Of a stretch of DNA of 64,000 bases, positions 34,374 through 43,745 are shown in pieces. The stretch's first letter is position 1; each line of letters opens with the position of its first letter. Under the pieces are notes generated by a model that made no database searches, was not told the DNA's origin, and worked only from the letters and a program-made list of their open reading frames with translations. Source of the DNA: Oscillospiraceae bacterium (GTDB taxonomy: Bacteria; Bacillota; Clostridia; Oscillospirales; Acutalibacteraceae); the NCBI GenBank assembly GCA_031262985.1, contig JAISGQ010000030.1, forward strand, positions 29,256 through 93,255. Direction: 5' to 3'. Made by a program: the position numbers and the translations under genes.

Positions 34374-34949
34374 TTATCGGGGTTCTTCAAGCCCTCTTTC
34401 ATTGCAATAAGCAATCATTTCATCATAAGTAAGTGCAATTATTTGTTTTTCAAATGGACAATCATAAATAGATGTATAGCGATATGTGTCAATCATAACA
34501 CTATATGAAAAATTAACCTCTTTATGAATTGATTTTCCATTTCTATAAAGAGTAAAATCGCCTCCGGATGATGATAGATCATAATATTTTTGAGAATTAA
34601 ATACTATAAATTCGTTTTTATGAGCTTTAATAAAATCACTGTTATCACAAATATAATAAATGCGCTTTTCGCCATGAAGGCGTTCATCATAGTATATAAA
34701 AACATATTCATCTTTATCATTCGGATTTACGGCATCTAAAGGATAAATAAATCCTGTATTATGATCATCCCAGAGATTTCTGCTAAAGAGGAAGAACGGG
34801 TGATCCCCAAAAACAAACGGCGTTACATAGAAAAACATCTGCTCAAAAAATACTATGAACAATATAATGATCACAAATATAACGATAAAAATTTTACTTT
34901 TTTTACTTTTAAGCAAAGATTTTTTCTCTGAATTAATTTTTTGTTTCAA
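34374..34949 (-). CDS. Small one-helix membrane protein of unknown function
   Basis: 191 residues from a TTG start at 34949 (MKQKINSEKKSLLKSKKSK), which has AAAGGA 9 bases upstream. It has a short basic tail, one transmembrane helix (about residues 20-42) and an extracytoplasmic domain rich in Asp, Tyr and Phe. I recognise no family. The sequence is clearly more AT-rich than both neighbours and separates ecfA from ecfT, which normally adjoin. A recent insertion by horizontal transfer is likely. Confidence 0.6.
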   Translation of the reverse strand: MKQKINSEKKSLLKSKKSKIFIVIFVIIILFIVFFEQMFFYVTPFVFGDHPFFLFSRNLWDDHNTGFIYPLDAVNPNDKDEYVFIYYDERLHGEKRIYYICDNSDFIKAHKNEFIVFNSQKYYDLSSSGGDFTLYRNGKSIHKEVNFSYSVMIDTYRYTSIYDCPFEKQIIALTYDEMIAYCNERGLEEPR

Positions 34950-35007
34950 AAAAATCAATCCTTTCAAAGGTTTAGTTGTCGGAGCAATAATAATTCTAAA
35001 TCATATG

Positions 35008-35859
35008 TCACTGCCCGAGCAGTCTTTGCAATTCGCGCTTGCCCTGCTCCACAGTATAAACGGCGTCGCTCACGTCATATCCAAGCTCGCGGAGCTTTAG
35101 GAAAATCTGCGAAACCTGAGGTATGTTAAGCCCCATGGAGTGAAGCTCCGCTCCTCGCGAGAACACCTCGGGAACAGTGCCGTACATGGCGACCTTCCCC
35201 TCGTTCATCACCAAAACCTTACTGCACACCTTCGCCACATCCTCCATCGAGTGGGAGACGATAATCACGGTGCAGTCGGTTCGCTCCTTGTAATTTGAAA
35301 TCATGGAGAGGATGTTGTCCTTCCCGCGCGGGTCAAGTCCTGCGGTAGGCTCGTCCAGAATGAGAACACGCGGCTGCATGGCGAGTATGCCGGCAATGGC
35401 GGCGCGGCGTTTCTCTCCTCCCGACAGGTCGAAGGGAGACTTTTCGAGGAGGGCGTCTTGAAGCCCTACCAGCTTTGCCGCCTCACGCACCGCGCGGTCA
35501 AGCTCCTCGCCCTTGATTCCCTTGTTTTTCGGTCCGAAGGAGATGTCCTTGTACACCGTCTCCTCAAAAAGCTGATATTCGGGGTACTGGAACACCAAGC
35601 CCACCTCGAAACGCACGCGGCGAATCTCCTTGGGCTTGCTCCATATGTCCTCGCCGCCGAGTAGCACAGTGCCGCCTGTCGGCTTTTGCAGACCGTTAAG
35701 GAGCTGAACAAGCGTCGATTTCCCCGAGCCTGTGTGTCCTATTATTCCGAGAAAATCGCCCTTTTCTATCGCTATCGAGCAATCGGAAAGCGCGTGCCGC
35801 TCAAACGGAGTATCCTTGCTGTATGTGAAGCTGAGGTTTTTTGTTTCAATAATAGGCAT
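35008..35859 (-). CDS. ecfA2: ECF transporter ATPase EcfA2
   Basis: 283 residues from the ATG at 35859 (MPIIETKNLSFTYS). A longer reading starts inside the repeat element and is artificial. Walker A GHTGSGKSTLVQ is near residue 40, signature DLSGGEKRRAAIAG near 146, Walker B VLILDEPTAGLDP near 166, and the long C-terminal EcfA helix. It energises vitamin uptake with EcfT. Most Bacillota encode a second ATPase (EcfA1) directly upstream. Here there is a 107-bp repeat and an ATP-grasp gene instead. Confidence 0.9.
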   Translation of the reverse strand: MPIIETKNLSFTYSKDTPFERHALSDCSIAIEKGDFLGIIGHTGSGKSTLVQLLNGLQKPTGGTVLLGGEDIWSKPKEIRRVRFEVGLVFQYPEYQLFEETVYKDISFGPKNKGIKGEELDRAVREAAKLVGLQDALLEKSPFDLSGGEKRRAAIAGILAMQPRVLILDEPTAGLDPRGKDNILSMISNYKERTDCTVIIVSHSMEDVAKVCSKVLVMNEGKVAMYGTVPEVFSRGAELHSMGLNIPQVSQIFLKLRELGYDVSDAVYTVEQGKRELQRLLGQ

Positions 35860-35880
35860 TTTAGAGTGTACCTTTCTGTG

Positions 35881-35990
35881 ATAGTTAATTAACTTAGAAA
35901 ACACCAAGAAAACACGGGCGAAAAGCTCTAATTTGTGCGGTTTTTTCTCGCCTGTGGAGGCTTGATTGTTAGGGCGTTAATTTGGTATAT
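35881..35990 (+). repeat. 107-bp MITE-like palindromic repeat, copy R2
   Basis: It runs from ATAGTTAATTAACTTAG to GTTAATTTGGTATAT. It occupies the gap between the ATP-grasp stop and the ecfA2 start, and supplies the last codons and stop of the ATP-grasp gene. Its left end lies 21 bases before the ecfA2 start and may separate that gene from its original promoter or partner. Confidence 0.85.
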
Positions 35991-37186
35991 TTCTTGGAGT
36001 GAGTATCAAAATCCTCCGAAATAAATCTTGCGTTTCGGCGTATCTCCGCAGAGGAAGCCCCTTTGAATATATAGACATAATCCCCCGACTCGCGCCGCAT
36101 AGCCTCGTCGATTCGTCCGTGGAAGTATATCTTCGCGCCGAGCCGCCGCAGTATCTTCTCGTGGGAGTTTTTGAAGGAGCGGTCGAACCTCCGCGACACA
36201 AGCGCAAGTGGCGAGGAGGAGTTTGCGTTCGCGGCGTGTTCCCTGCTTATGTCGTCACCTTCCGTCTGCTCCCTGCTCTCGCTTCGGATTTCCTCGTCCG
36301 ACACGGACTGAACGGGGAGGACAGCCCGCTCTCCCAGCACACAGCCCGCCCACAGTTCGGCTATATCACCGCCGCAGGAATAGTTGACGCAGTCGCACAG
36401 CAGTCCGCACGGCGGCGCAAGCTTCGCGGAGGAGAGGACGAGCGTCCCCTTTTTGCCCATGTTCTTCACCGCCGCCGCGAGCTTTTTGAATGTAAACTCG
36501 AAGAAGGAAGCTCCTGCTCCGATTTGCTCCGCTAATTTTCGGGAGTGGTCGAGGACGGCGGCTTCATCTCCCGAGGAAAAGACGGTCAGAGGCGGAGATT
36601 GCTCCTCCTCCTCACCCGCGCCTTCATCGCTTGCAATATCAAAGGCTCTCGCGAGGAGTATCTCCCCGCTCTCGTCTGTCACTCCACAACAGACAACGGT
36701 TGTGCCGCGCAATTTCTCCTCCTCGGCGTTGGGGAGAGAGGGAGCAATCGGCACTCCCGACAAGGCGCAAAGGGAGAGCAGCTTGTCCTCTGTATCAATT
36801 CGAGAGGTCTCCGCTTCGGTAAGCCCCTCCACCTTGTAGTCCTCCCGCAGACGCGCCTCCAGCTGCCGCCAGTAGGGGTTGAGCGATTCGATTTTGAACA
36901 TCCTGCCGTGCTTGTGGATGAAGAATGCTACAGCGCGGTAAACCTCCTCGTAGTTGTGCAGGTCGCCGACGCGGTAGTATTCGCTCAGATTCCCCCTTAG
37001 TTCAGGGCGGAAGGTCTCGTAGCCGGCGTCTCCGATGCCGAACACCTCCGCACCCAGACGGCGAAGCGCGGCGACATATCTGTAATGCCCGCCGGGGTAA
37101 TTCGGGGAGATAAAGATAACCGCAGGAGGAGCGGTCTGCTCGTTCTCTACGGGTGTATCCTGCTTTTTATCGGGAGTGTAGCTCAT
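35969..37186 (-). CDS. ATP-grasp-family carboxylate-amine ligase-like protein
   Basis: 405 residues. The N-terminal third (about 20-135) matches ATP-grasp ligases of unknown substrate: FISPNYPGGHYRYVAALRRLGAEVFGIGD and the RLREDYKVEGL segment. The middle and C-terminal parts are rich in Glu/Ser and diverge from the usual ATP-binding core, so the nucleotide-binding lysines are hard to place. It may be a degenerate or unusual member. The last residues (KYTKLTP) are encoded by repeat R2, so the original C-terminus may have been lost. Confidence 0.6.
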   Translation of the reverse strand: MSYTPDKKQDTPVENEQTAPPAVIFISPNYPGGHYRYVAALRRLGAEVFGIGDAGYETFRPELRGNLSEYYRVGDLHNYEEVYRAVAFFIHKHGRMFKIESLNPYWRQLEARLREDYKVEGLTEAETSRIDTEDKLLSLCALSGVPIAPSLPNAEEEKLRGTTVVCCGVTDESGEILLARAFDIASDEGAGEEEEQSPPLTVFSSGDEAAVLDHSRKLAEQIGAGASFFEFTFKKLAAAVKNMGKKGTLVLSSAKLAPPCGLLCDCVNYSCGGDIAELWAGCVLGERAVLPVQSVSDEEIRSESREQTEGDDISREHAANANSSSPLALVSRRFDRSFKNSHEKILRRLGAKIYFHGRIDEAMRRESGDYVYIFKGASSAEIRRNARFISEDFDTHSKKYTKLTP

Positions 37187-37565
37187 ATTAAAAGTCCTTT
37201 CAAATAGAGACGAAATTTCACAAATGGCGAAACGAATGATATACAGTTCTTATTATTATAACAAATAATAGCAGGAATTGGAATACAATTAACAGATTTT
37301 TTGCTGATTTTCTGCAATGTCAAATGATGTGACCCGCCCCAAGGATGGTTAAACGAATTTTGGAAACTAAGGAGGAGGGAATTATCCCTCCTCCTTTTGA
37401 AATTTTGCACTCTGATTTTTTGTTGTTCATATGCTGCTGTGGGCAGATACAAAACTTCACTTCTGCCTGCTGTATTTGCGGGAGGGCAGTTTAAACGCAC
37501 ATATCAAATATGCAGACATCTCCGAAAAGCATATACAAAATATTGTTAAAATATCTCAACAAACA
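37187..37565. other. Intergenic region with a strong hairpin
   Basis: No gene seen. It holds AAGGAGGAGGGA/TCCCTCCTCCTT (37369-37396) followed by T-rich sequence on the plus strand, which would end transcripts from either side. The rest is AT-rich. Confidence 0.6.
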
Positions 37566-38492
37566 TTACTGCAATTTATCAAAATCTATCTTCGGAGAAG
37601 TATCGGTTATTCCGATTCCGGAGACAATTTTCAATTTATCGGCTTCATCGCTGTACATAAGCCAATTAATCATATTTTCAATGTTAGGCTTTTGTGCGTT
37701 GGTTTTTTTGACAACAGCATAAGTGTATGTTAAATAAGGATATTGACCGGACAGGATATTTCTCTGTGTCGGCTTTTTGCCATCTATAATTATTGCCTTA
37801 ACATCACTCGTGCCATTTGCAGCACCTAACGAATAATTGCAACCGCCGGTGCAGAGAAGAGAGAAATCGTTGTTTAAAGAGTATGCCGAAAGAGATGGGC
37901 TTGAAAAATTTATATTGTTCAGCAAATCTTCTTGAGTAACATTAAAAAGATCCCCGTCAAAGTTCAAAAAGAGATTCCGAAGTCTTCCCTCGTCTGTTTT
38001 ATCACTATATTCCGGCAACCAAATTTTTCCGTCTTCTCCGCCGACTTGATTCCAATTTGTTACGCTTTTGACGCAATAAATTTCATTTAATTGTTCTATT
38101 TTCAAGGAGTCAACAGGGTTATCAACAGAAGTCAAAAATATCGTTGCGTCCGTGCCGATAAGAAAGTATTCGAGTTCCTCCTCAGCGGTAAAATCCTTGT
38201 TTGGTTTTTCAATAATAGCAATGTCAATATCGCCCGATTTAACATCGGCTGTTAAAATTTCGGCGGATTTTGCCTCTGAGTAATTAAACTCGTACTGTCC
38301 GTAGTAACTTATCATAATGTTGTTAAGGAATATATATCCGAATTTTGTTGAACTGATTTTAGGAAAATCTTCCTGACTAATATCTGCTATTTTCAGAGAC
38401 AGCAAAGTATCGTTTATTTTGCTGTTGTCGGAACAGGACGGCAAAACAAAAAGTATTAGTATAATAGCAATTGTTGCTGTAAAACGCCTCAT
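37566..38492 (-). CDS. PBP-like (PstS-type) substrate-binding lipoprotein
   Basis: 308 residues. A signal peptide ends in a lipobox (ILFVLPSC, Cys about residue 20). The rest resembles the PstS/PBP_like class: DIDIAIIEKP, LTSVDNPVDSLKIEQLNEIY, TNWNQVGGEDGKIWLPEY and LTYTYAVVKK mirror PstS landmarks. No ABC permease or ATPase lies beside it. It could be an orphan binding protein or sensor for phosphate or another anion. A short gap separates it from the interrupted amidase gene, which is on the same strand. Confidence 0.75.
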   Translation of the reverse strand: MRRFTATIAIILILFVLPSCSDNSKINDTLLSLKIADISQEDFPKISSTKFGYIFLNNIMISYYGQYEFNYSEAKSAEILTADVKSGDIDIAIIEKPNKDFTAEEELEYFLIGTDATIFLTSVDNPVDSLKIEQLNEIYCVKSVTNWNQVGGEDGKIWLPEYSDKTDEGRLRNLFLNFDGDLFNVTQEDLLNNINFSSPSLSAYSLNNDFSLLCTGGCNYSLGAANGTSDVKAIIIDGKKPTQRNILSGQYPYLTYTYAVVKKTNAQKPNIENMINWLMYSDEADKLKIVSGIGITDTSPKIDFDKLQ

Positions 38493-38589
38493 GACATATC
38501 ATCTCCTTAGTAATAGATTAACAAGCAATGTGTTACAGCGAATAGCTGTAACACATTACAACAAAACTGCTTATTGAATTATGTTTATT

Positions 38590-39975
38590 CTATGCGCGGC
38601 TTCCGTCAATTTTAATATATCTGTACAAATGATTTCCTGATCCTGATGTTGAATTTGGCGCAGGCGGATATTTTTCAGATAGCTTCTTTTTGTTTCCGTA
38701 ACTGGAATCATTGGTTCTGTATGTAATCAATATATAACTTTGCGAGCCCGAATAAGAGGAAAAACCGCTCAATAATGTACTGTGTCCATAATTAGGAAAT
38801 CCATATTTCCCAGTTGTATTATATTTTATTTGAACAATATCACCAACACTCTAGAAATTTGTTGGAACGGGAGTTGTTCTGCATGGATTTATTGAATTGG
38901 AAACTGAGTTTAATGCGGTAGGACCGGTGCTGTATCCATACGTTAAAAATCTGTAAAACGGCTCAACACCTGCCCATGAAGATGATCTGCTGGATGCACT
39001 GTTAAAAAACCAACCATTCTCACCTAAATGAGTTCCTGATTTCTCATCAAATCCTCCTGCAAGAAGACAATGCGAAATAAAGTTTGTACAGCCGTAACTT
39101 GTAAAACTATCATTGAACGGAGCTTGAGAAGAACCCGGAGATGGATTAGCTGAATTGTAATTAGCTTCAGCATAATTCACCATCTTTTGATACCAAGTAA
39201 GAGCCTGAGTTGACTGAACAGAAACCTCAGATTGAGTTGATGGTTGAACATTGGCTGATTCTGTTGGAGTTCTGTTATTTTGAGCTTGAGACACTGCGGC
39301 ATTCATATTTGCCATAACAAGAGCTTGCTTGCCGAGAATCTCGTTTTGATCCTGAGCGGAGAGCCAATTGTCGGGATTCGATAAGTCTAAGGCAAAGTCC
39401 CTAACCTGATAGTCGAAAGAATTATCATGCTCATACCAATCGATAATTGTCGGGGCTTGAGGATTCGACAAAACCACCTGAACTAATTCTCCTTCCTCTG
39501 AGGGTTGGTCATAATCTGAATATTGAAAATCAACATGCACGTGAATATCACACACTAAATTTCCGTTTACCACAGCCCAATCTTTAAGAGTGTAGCCGCC
39601 GTTCAGATAGGTTTTGGTGTAACCTAATCCTATCATATACGACGTGTCGTATGTCTGTTTAGCTTCAAGATAATCTCTCGTCTGCTCACTTAAATTAATT
39701 TGGTCTATCAATGAAAAATTAATATCATCGGTAGTTTTTTCTTGTTTTATACCATCAAACAAATCGTTTTCTTCATCTAAACACATTGTAGACTTAACAT
39801 ACAATTCAACGCTGTTTTCATCTAAGGAAAAATATGGTGTCAACTGAATTTCCGATAAGCCATCAAACGTGCTTTTCTCCAATTGCTCGGCGGCGTTTAC
39901 GGAATAGTAACTTACCGCGAAAACAACAAGCATAGTTATCACAATAAAACCTGAGACCAATTGCTTTTTCCTCAT
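38590..39975 (-). pseudogene. Secreted amidase-domain (Amidase_6-like) protein split by an in-frame TAG
   Basis: The 374-codon first part has a signal peptide (MRKKQLVSGFIVITMLVVF), a long linker and the start of a cysteine amidase domain (WYQKMVNYAEANYN, SYGCTNFISHCLLAGG with the likely catalytic Cys). It stops at TAG (38851-38853) right after VPTNF. The same frame continues for 87 codons with the rest of the domain (SVGDIVQIKYNTTGKYG, GHSTLLSGFSSY, SYILITYRTND, RYIKIDGSRA). One base change would restore a 461-residue protein. It is most simply a nonsense-mutated gene. Confidence 0.75.
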
Positions 39976-40153
39976 AAATTATCGTTCCCTTCCGCATTAA
40001 ATTCGTTCAATCGTCTTACAATATATGATACAAATCACACTTAAACATCAGCAATATTCACCACTGACGTTTACATAATATCACAACAAGCTCCAATCGT
40101 CAAATGAACTTTCTGTTACCGCAAAATTCGGGAGATGTCTGCTTTCTCCCGCA

Positions 40154-40891
40154 CTACCCTCTGCCCACTCCCAAAATATCGCACACGACCTCTCCCGCGA
40201 TAATCAGCCCCGCGACGGAGGGGACAAACGCCGCACTTCCCGGGAGCTGCCTCCTCTTCGAGCCTTCGGGGATTGTTTCGGTAAAACTCGCCCTCTCTGG
40301 GTCGGGAGTGAGCGGCACTTCCTTGGAGTAGACGCATTTGAGCCGCCTTATCCCCCGCTTTTTCAGCTCATGCCGCATGACACGCGCGAGAGGACAGACG
40401 GAGGTTTTAAATATGTCGCTCACCTCAATCGAGCAGGGGTTTAGTTTATTTCCCATACCCATACAGCTTATGAGGGGAGTTCCCGCCTCCACGCACCGCT
40501 CGGCGAGGAGTATCTTAGACGAAACGGTGTCTATCGCGTCCACCACATAGTCGTAGGAGGAGAAATCAAACTCCCGCTGTGTTTCCGCGCAGAGGAATAT
40601 GTTTTTAACAAAAACATTCGCAGACGGATTTATGTCTGCAATACGGCGCGCCATGACCTCCGTTTTCATCTGCCCGACGGTGCTGAGAAATGCTATCGAC
40701 TGGCGGTTGATGTTGGTTTCGGATACCGTGTCGCTGTCAATCAGAGTAATGCTCCCCACTCCGCTTCTCGCGAGAGCCTCCGCCGCGAACGAGCCTACTC
40801 CTCCTATGCCGAACACCGCCACAGAGGCGGCGGACAGCGTACTCATCGCGCCCTTGGGGAGGATAAGCTCGCTCCTCGAAAATTGATTCAT
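40154..40891 (-). CDS. tcdA: tRNA threonylcarbamoyladenosine dehydratase (TcdA/CsdL, ThiF-like)
   Basis: 245 residues. E1/ThiF fold: the nucleotide site AVFGIGGVGSFAAEALARSGV near residue 28, LIDSDTVSETNINRQ near 52, and VVDAIDTVSSKILLAERC near 112. The C-terminal GTSAFVP-like GSAAFVPSVAGLIIAGEVV is typical of TcdA. It converts t6A37 to its cyclic form in tRNAs. A terminator-like stem at 40926 separates it from the CofE-like gene on the same strand. Confidence 0.9.
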   Translation of the reverse strand: MNQFSRSELILPKGAMSTLSAASVAVFGIGGVGSFAAEALARSGVGSITLIDSDTVSETNINRQSIAFLSTVGQMKTEVMARRIADINPSANVFVKNIFLCAETQREFDFSSYDYVVDAIDTVSSKILLAERCVEAGTPLISCMGMGNKLNPCSIEVSDIFKTSVCPLARVMRHELKKRGIRRLKCVYSKEVPLTPDPERASFTETIPEGSKRRQLPGSAAFVPSVAGLIIAGEVVCDILGVGRG

Positions 40892-40925
40892 GTAGTAAGG
40901 CTTCCTTTCTGCGTAAATTATGACG

Positions 40926-40970
40926 AAGGCACTCTCATAGCCTCGGTGGGAGGTGTGAAAGTGCCTTTTT
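40926..40970 (+). terminator. Stem with T-tail upstream of tcdA
   Basis: AAGGCACT and AGTGCCTT around a long loop that contains a second small stem, followed by T5 on the plus strand. On the minus strand it separates the end of cofE-like transcription from tcdA. Confidence 0.5.
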
Positions 40971-40995
40971 GAATAAACTCGCTATACTGCTCTGC

Positions 40996-41832
40996 TTATC
41001 CTATCTTCCTGACAATGGCGATAGGAGTTTGCTGCGCCGCCTGTCCGAGGGGGTTGTCCTTGAAAATGTCGGCAAAAACTTCGTCAGGAGTATCAGTTTC
41101 GGGCTTACCGAGGATGTTTACTCCCAAATCGTTCGCGTCCACAATAACCACCTTGTTGCCGCCCATGAACTTTGTCAGCCGCTTCGATACCTCGTGGGGC
41201 TTTGCGGGAGCCATCTTGGCGTAGGTGTTGTAGGGGGGGATGGTGTAGTCGCACGGACCGTCAATAGCGCGAACCTGCTCGCCGAGCATATTGTAGAAAA
41301 CGCCTCGCACGCCGAAAACCTTACAGATACCCGCGATAATCGCGCAAAGCACAATCTTCACTCTGCCTACTTCTCTGATAGCAAGCTCCATAGTAGTGGG
41401 AATACCCAGCCCGATTCCGTAGGGAGATTTGTAGACGAATTTTACAAGGAACTTCGCCAGCTTGGAGGGCTTAATCTCCGACACGGGGAACGCCCTGCCT
41501 TGACTGATAGCGACAATCTTCTCGCTCATGAAAACCATGTCGCCCTCAGCTATGTAGGGGCTGACGCACTCCGCGAGTATCTCCTCCAGATTGTCGCCCG
41601 ACATTACTACCTTTGTTCTGACGGGATGACGCTCGTACTTGCCTGTGGAGGTCTCTATCACGAGGTTTTTCCCTTGGTTCGGGTCAATCATACCTACCGA
41701 GCGTTCGGAGGAGCTGTCATCTGCGACGACCTCTGCGCTGTCCTCCGACTGCAATTCCTCGGCGGAGTTTAACTCCTCGTTTGTATCGTTTTGGGTTTCT
41801 TCATAAACCTTCTCGTTAATGTTGTCTGCCAA
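40996..41832 (-). CDS. Coenzyme F420-0:L-glutamate ligase (CofE)-like protein
   Basis: 278 residues from a TTG start at 41832, with AGAGGG 9 bases upstream. An acidic leader (about residues 1-45) precedes the CofE-type domain: VRTKVVMSGDNLEEI, GDMVFMSEKIVAISQGRAFP, IPTTMELAIREVG, DGPCDYTIPPYN and the metal/GTP segment VVIVDANDLGVNILG. True CofE adds glutamates to F420-0. No other F420 gene is in the window and F420 is rare in Clostridia. The protein may therefore make a different gamma-glutamyl bond. It follows the Re-citrate-synthase-like gene on the same strand. Confidence 0.78.
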   Translation of the reverse strand: MADNINEKVYEETQNDTNEELNSAEELQSEDSAEVVADDSSSERSVGMIDPNQGKNLVIETSTGKYERHPVRTKVVMSGDNLEEILAECVSPYIAEGDMVFMSEKIVAISQGRAFPVSEIKPSKLAKFLVKFVYKSPYGIGLGIPTTMELAIREVGRVKIVLCAIIAGICKVFGVRGVFYNMLGEQVRAIDGPCDYTIPPYNTYAKMAPAKPHEVSKRLTKFMGGNKVVIVDANDLGVNILGKPETDTPDEVFADIFKDNPLGQAAQQTPIAIVRKIG

Positions 41833-42072
41833 TTTGATAATCCCTCTTTCAGAAATTAATTTTACAGGCAATCGGAGAGCAAACGCCCACGATTCCCACT
41901 GCCCTGACTGTAGCATATTTTAGCACACTAAGCACTGAAAATACAAGTATTTTAATGAACAAAGTAAAATATGGCAGAATGACGGCAGGAATCGGATCGG
42001 AGTACGCTTCATCCCGTACTCCGCATTCCGCTCGAAGCCGTACTACTCCGGTCCGTAATACTCCAAGCTGTA

Positions 42073-43434
42073 CTACTCCAAGCCGTACTCCTCGACTAAG
42101 GCGATAAGCTCGTGGTCGCTGATAATGCTCTCTCTCCCCGAGGCATATTCGGCGTCCGACCACTCTTTGATTTTTTTCACGGTAGGATGATTTTTCTCCA
42201 GCTTCTTACTGCCGCTGAGCTTGTAGTAGGTGTTAATCCAGTAGGCGATTCCCGCGATTCCCGAGGTGTTGCTCACGCTGACAAGAGGAGGACGCCCGAG
42301 GAATTTTTCTGTGTCGAATATGTTGTAAATCTCCTGATCCTTCATCAGTCCGTCGGCGTGTATTCCGGCTCTCGTGACGTTGAAGTTTTTCCCTACAAAC
42401 GGGGTGTTGTGGGGGATTTTGTAGCCTATGTCGCTCTCGAAAATCTCCGCTATTTCGGTTATGGCACAGGGTTCCATGCCGTCGAAGCTACCCTTAAAGC
42501 CCGCGTACTCGAACACCATAGCCTCAAGCGGGACATTACCCGTCCTCTCCCCTATTCCGAGGAGCGAGCAGTTGACGGAGGACGCACCGTACAGCCACGC
42601 GGCGGAGGCGTTTGCCACTCCCTTATAGAAATCGTTGTGACCGTGCCATTCCAGCAGCTGCGACGGCATTTTTGAGTAGTGCTGCAAGCCGTAGACCACA
42701 CCCGGCACGCTTCTGGGGAGTGCAACTCCGCTGTGCGGGATTCCGTAGCCCATGGTGTCGCACGCTCTGATTTTTACCGGCACCCCCGTCTCCCTCGATA
42801 TGTCCTGAAGCGCGTTTGTGAGGGGCACAACAAAGCCGTAGAAATCGGCACGTGTAATGTCCTCCAAATGGCATCTGGGACGAAGCCCTGTATCAATAAT
42901 ATCTCTCGCTATGCCTATGTAATGCTCCAGCGCCTGCTTCCTTGTCATGTGGAGTTTTTTGAAGATGTGGTAGTCGGAACAGCTCATGAGTACTCCCGTT
43001 TCCTTCACTCCAATATTGCGGACAAGCTCGTAGTCCTCTTTTTTCGCGCGAATCCATGTGGTTATTTCGGGGAACTCCAGCCCCTCCTCCATGCACTTTT
43101 CGATTGCCGCGACATCCTTCTTGCTGTAGGCGAAAAACTCCGTCTGCCTTATAATGCCGTTCTTTCCTCCGAGCTTCGAGAGGAGCTTGAAAAGCTTCAC
43201 AATCTGCTCGACTGTGTAGGGAGGCATCGACTGCTGTCCGTCACGGAAGGTGGTGTCGCTTATCCATATTTCATCCGGCATATTTATGGGTACTCTCCTG
43301 TGGTTGAAGGGTATGACGGGCACCATGTCGTATGGGAAAATATTTCTGAAAAGATTAGGCTCCTCTACATCCTGCAACGTGAAGTCGTAGGGGTCAAGCT
43401 CCAGTAAGTTGGTTTTATTGTCTGTAATAGCCAT
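42073..43434 (-). CDS. 2-isopropylmalate/homocitrate-synthase-family enzyme, probable Re-citrate synthase
   Basis: 453 residues from the ATG at 43434 (AAAGGAG 8 bases upstream). DRE-TIM barrel: WISDTTFRDGQQSMPPYTVE carries the conserved Arg-Asp pair near residue 50, LEWHGHNDFYKGV the metal-binding His, and INCSLLGIGERTGN-type NCSLLGIGERTGN the later loop. The C-terminal regulatory LeuA domain is absent. This form, with the GGKNGIIRQTEFFAYS segment, resembles the anaerobe proteins shown in Clostridium to be Re-citrate synthase, which feeds glutamate synthesis. Isopropylmalate or homocitrate synthase activity is possible. Confidence 0.72.
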   Translation of the reverse strand: MAITDNKTNLLELDPYDFTLQDVEEPNLFRNIFPYDMVPVIPFNHRRVPINMPDEIWISDTTFRDGQQSMPPYTVEQIVKLFKLLSKLGGKNGIIRQTEFFAYSKKDVAAIEKCMEEGLEFPEITTWIRAKKEDYELVRNIGVKETGVLMSCSDYHIFKKLHMTRKQALEHYIGIARDIIDTGLRPRCHLEDITRADFYGFVVPLTNALQDISRETGVPVKIRACDTMGYGIPHSGVALPRSVPGVVYGLQHYSKMPSQLLEWHGHNDFYKGVANASAAWLYGASSVNCSLLGIGERTGNVPLEAMVFEYAGFKGSFDGMEPCAITEIAEIFESDIGYKIPHNTPFVGKNFNVTRAGIHADGLMKDQEIYNIFDTEKFLGRPPLVSVSNTSGIAGIAYWINTYYKLSGSKKLEKNHPTVKKIKEWSDAEYASGRESIISDHELIALVEEYGLE

Positions 43435-43483
43435 TGCGGCATCTCCTTTGTCCGAAAACTTCGTGCTTAATTTAGCACTGAGC

Positions 43484-43512
43484 ATTATACACCGATTTTT
43501 GAATTTTGTCAA
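43484..43512 (-). promoter_or_regulatory. Consensus promoter of the Re-citrate-synthase-like gene
   Basis: On the minus strand TTGACA and TATAAT are separated by exactly 17 bases, placing the start of transcription about 45 bases before the ATG at 43434. The remainder of the gap (43513-43745) holds no gene. Confidence 0.8.
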
Positions 43513-43745
43513 AATAAATCCGTCATTTTAATTTTGCAAAGAGATTTTATTGTTACGGAGACTTAGGCTTGTCTATACTCCTGTGCAGATTGCCGAGAGG
43601 GGAGTTTTGCAAGTTCAGGCGAGGCGCACTGCAAAATAGCGATGAGAGAGGAGGAGGGGGAGGATTAACTACCTACTGCTCATTGCCTCTGCCCGATTGG
43701 TGCGGCGATATGAGTGGGTATTGCTGAAAAACTATGAGCCGGCAG

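Noticed and set aside
37183..37500. 105-codon minus-strand gene upstream of the ATP-grasp gene
   Set aside because: Poor codon pattern, no domain, and contains a strong hairpin. Treated as intergenic.
38851..38853. TAG read as pyrrolysine
   Set aside because: No supporting pyl genes are in the window, and a simple nonsense mutation explains it. Kept only as a minor alternative.
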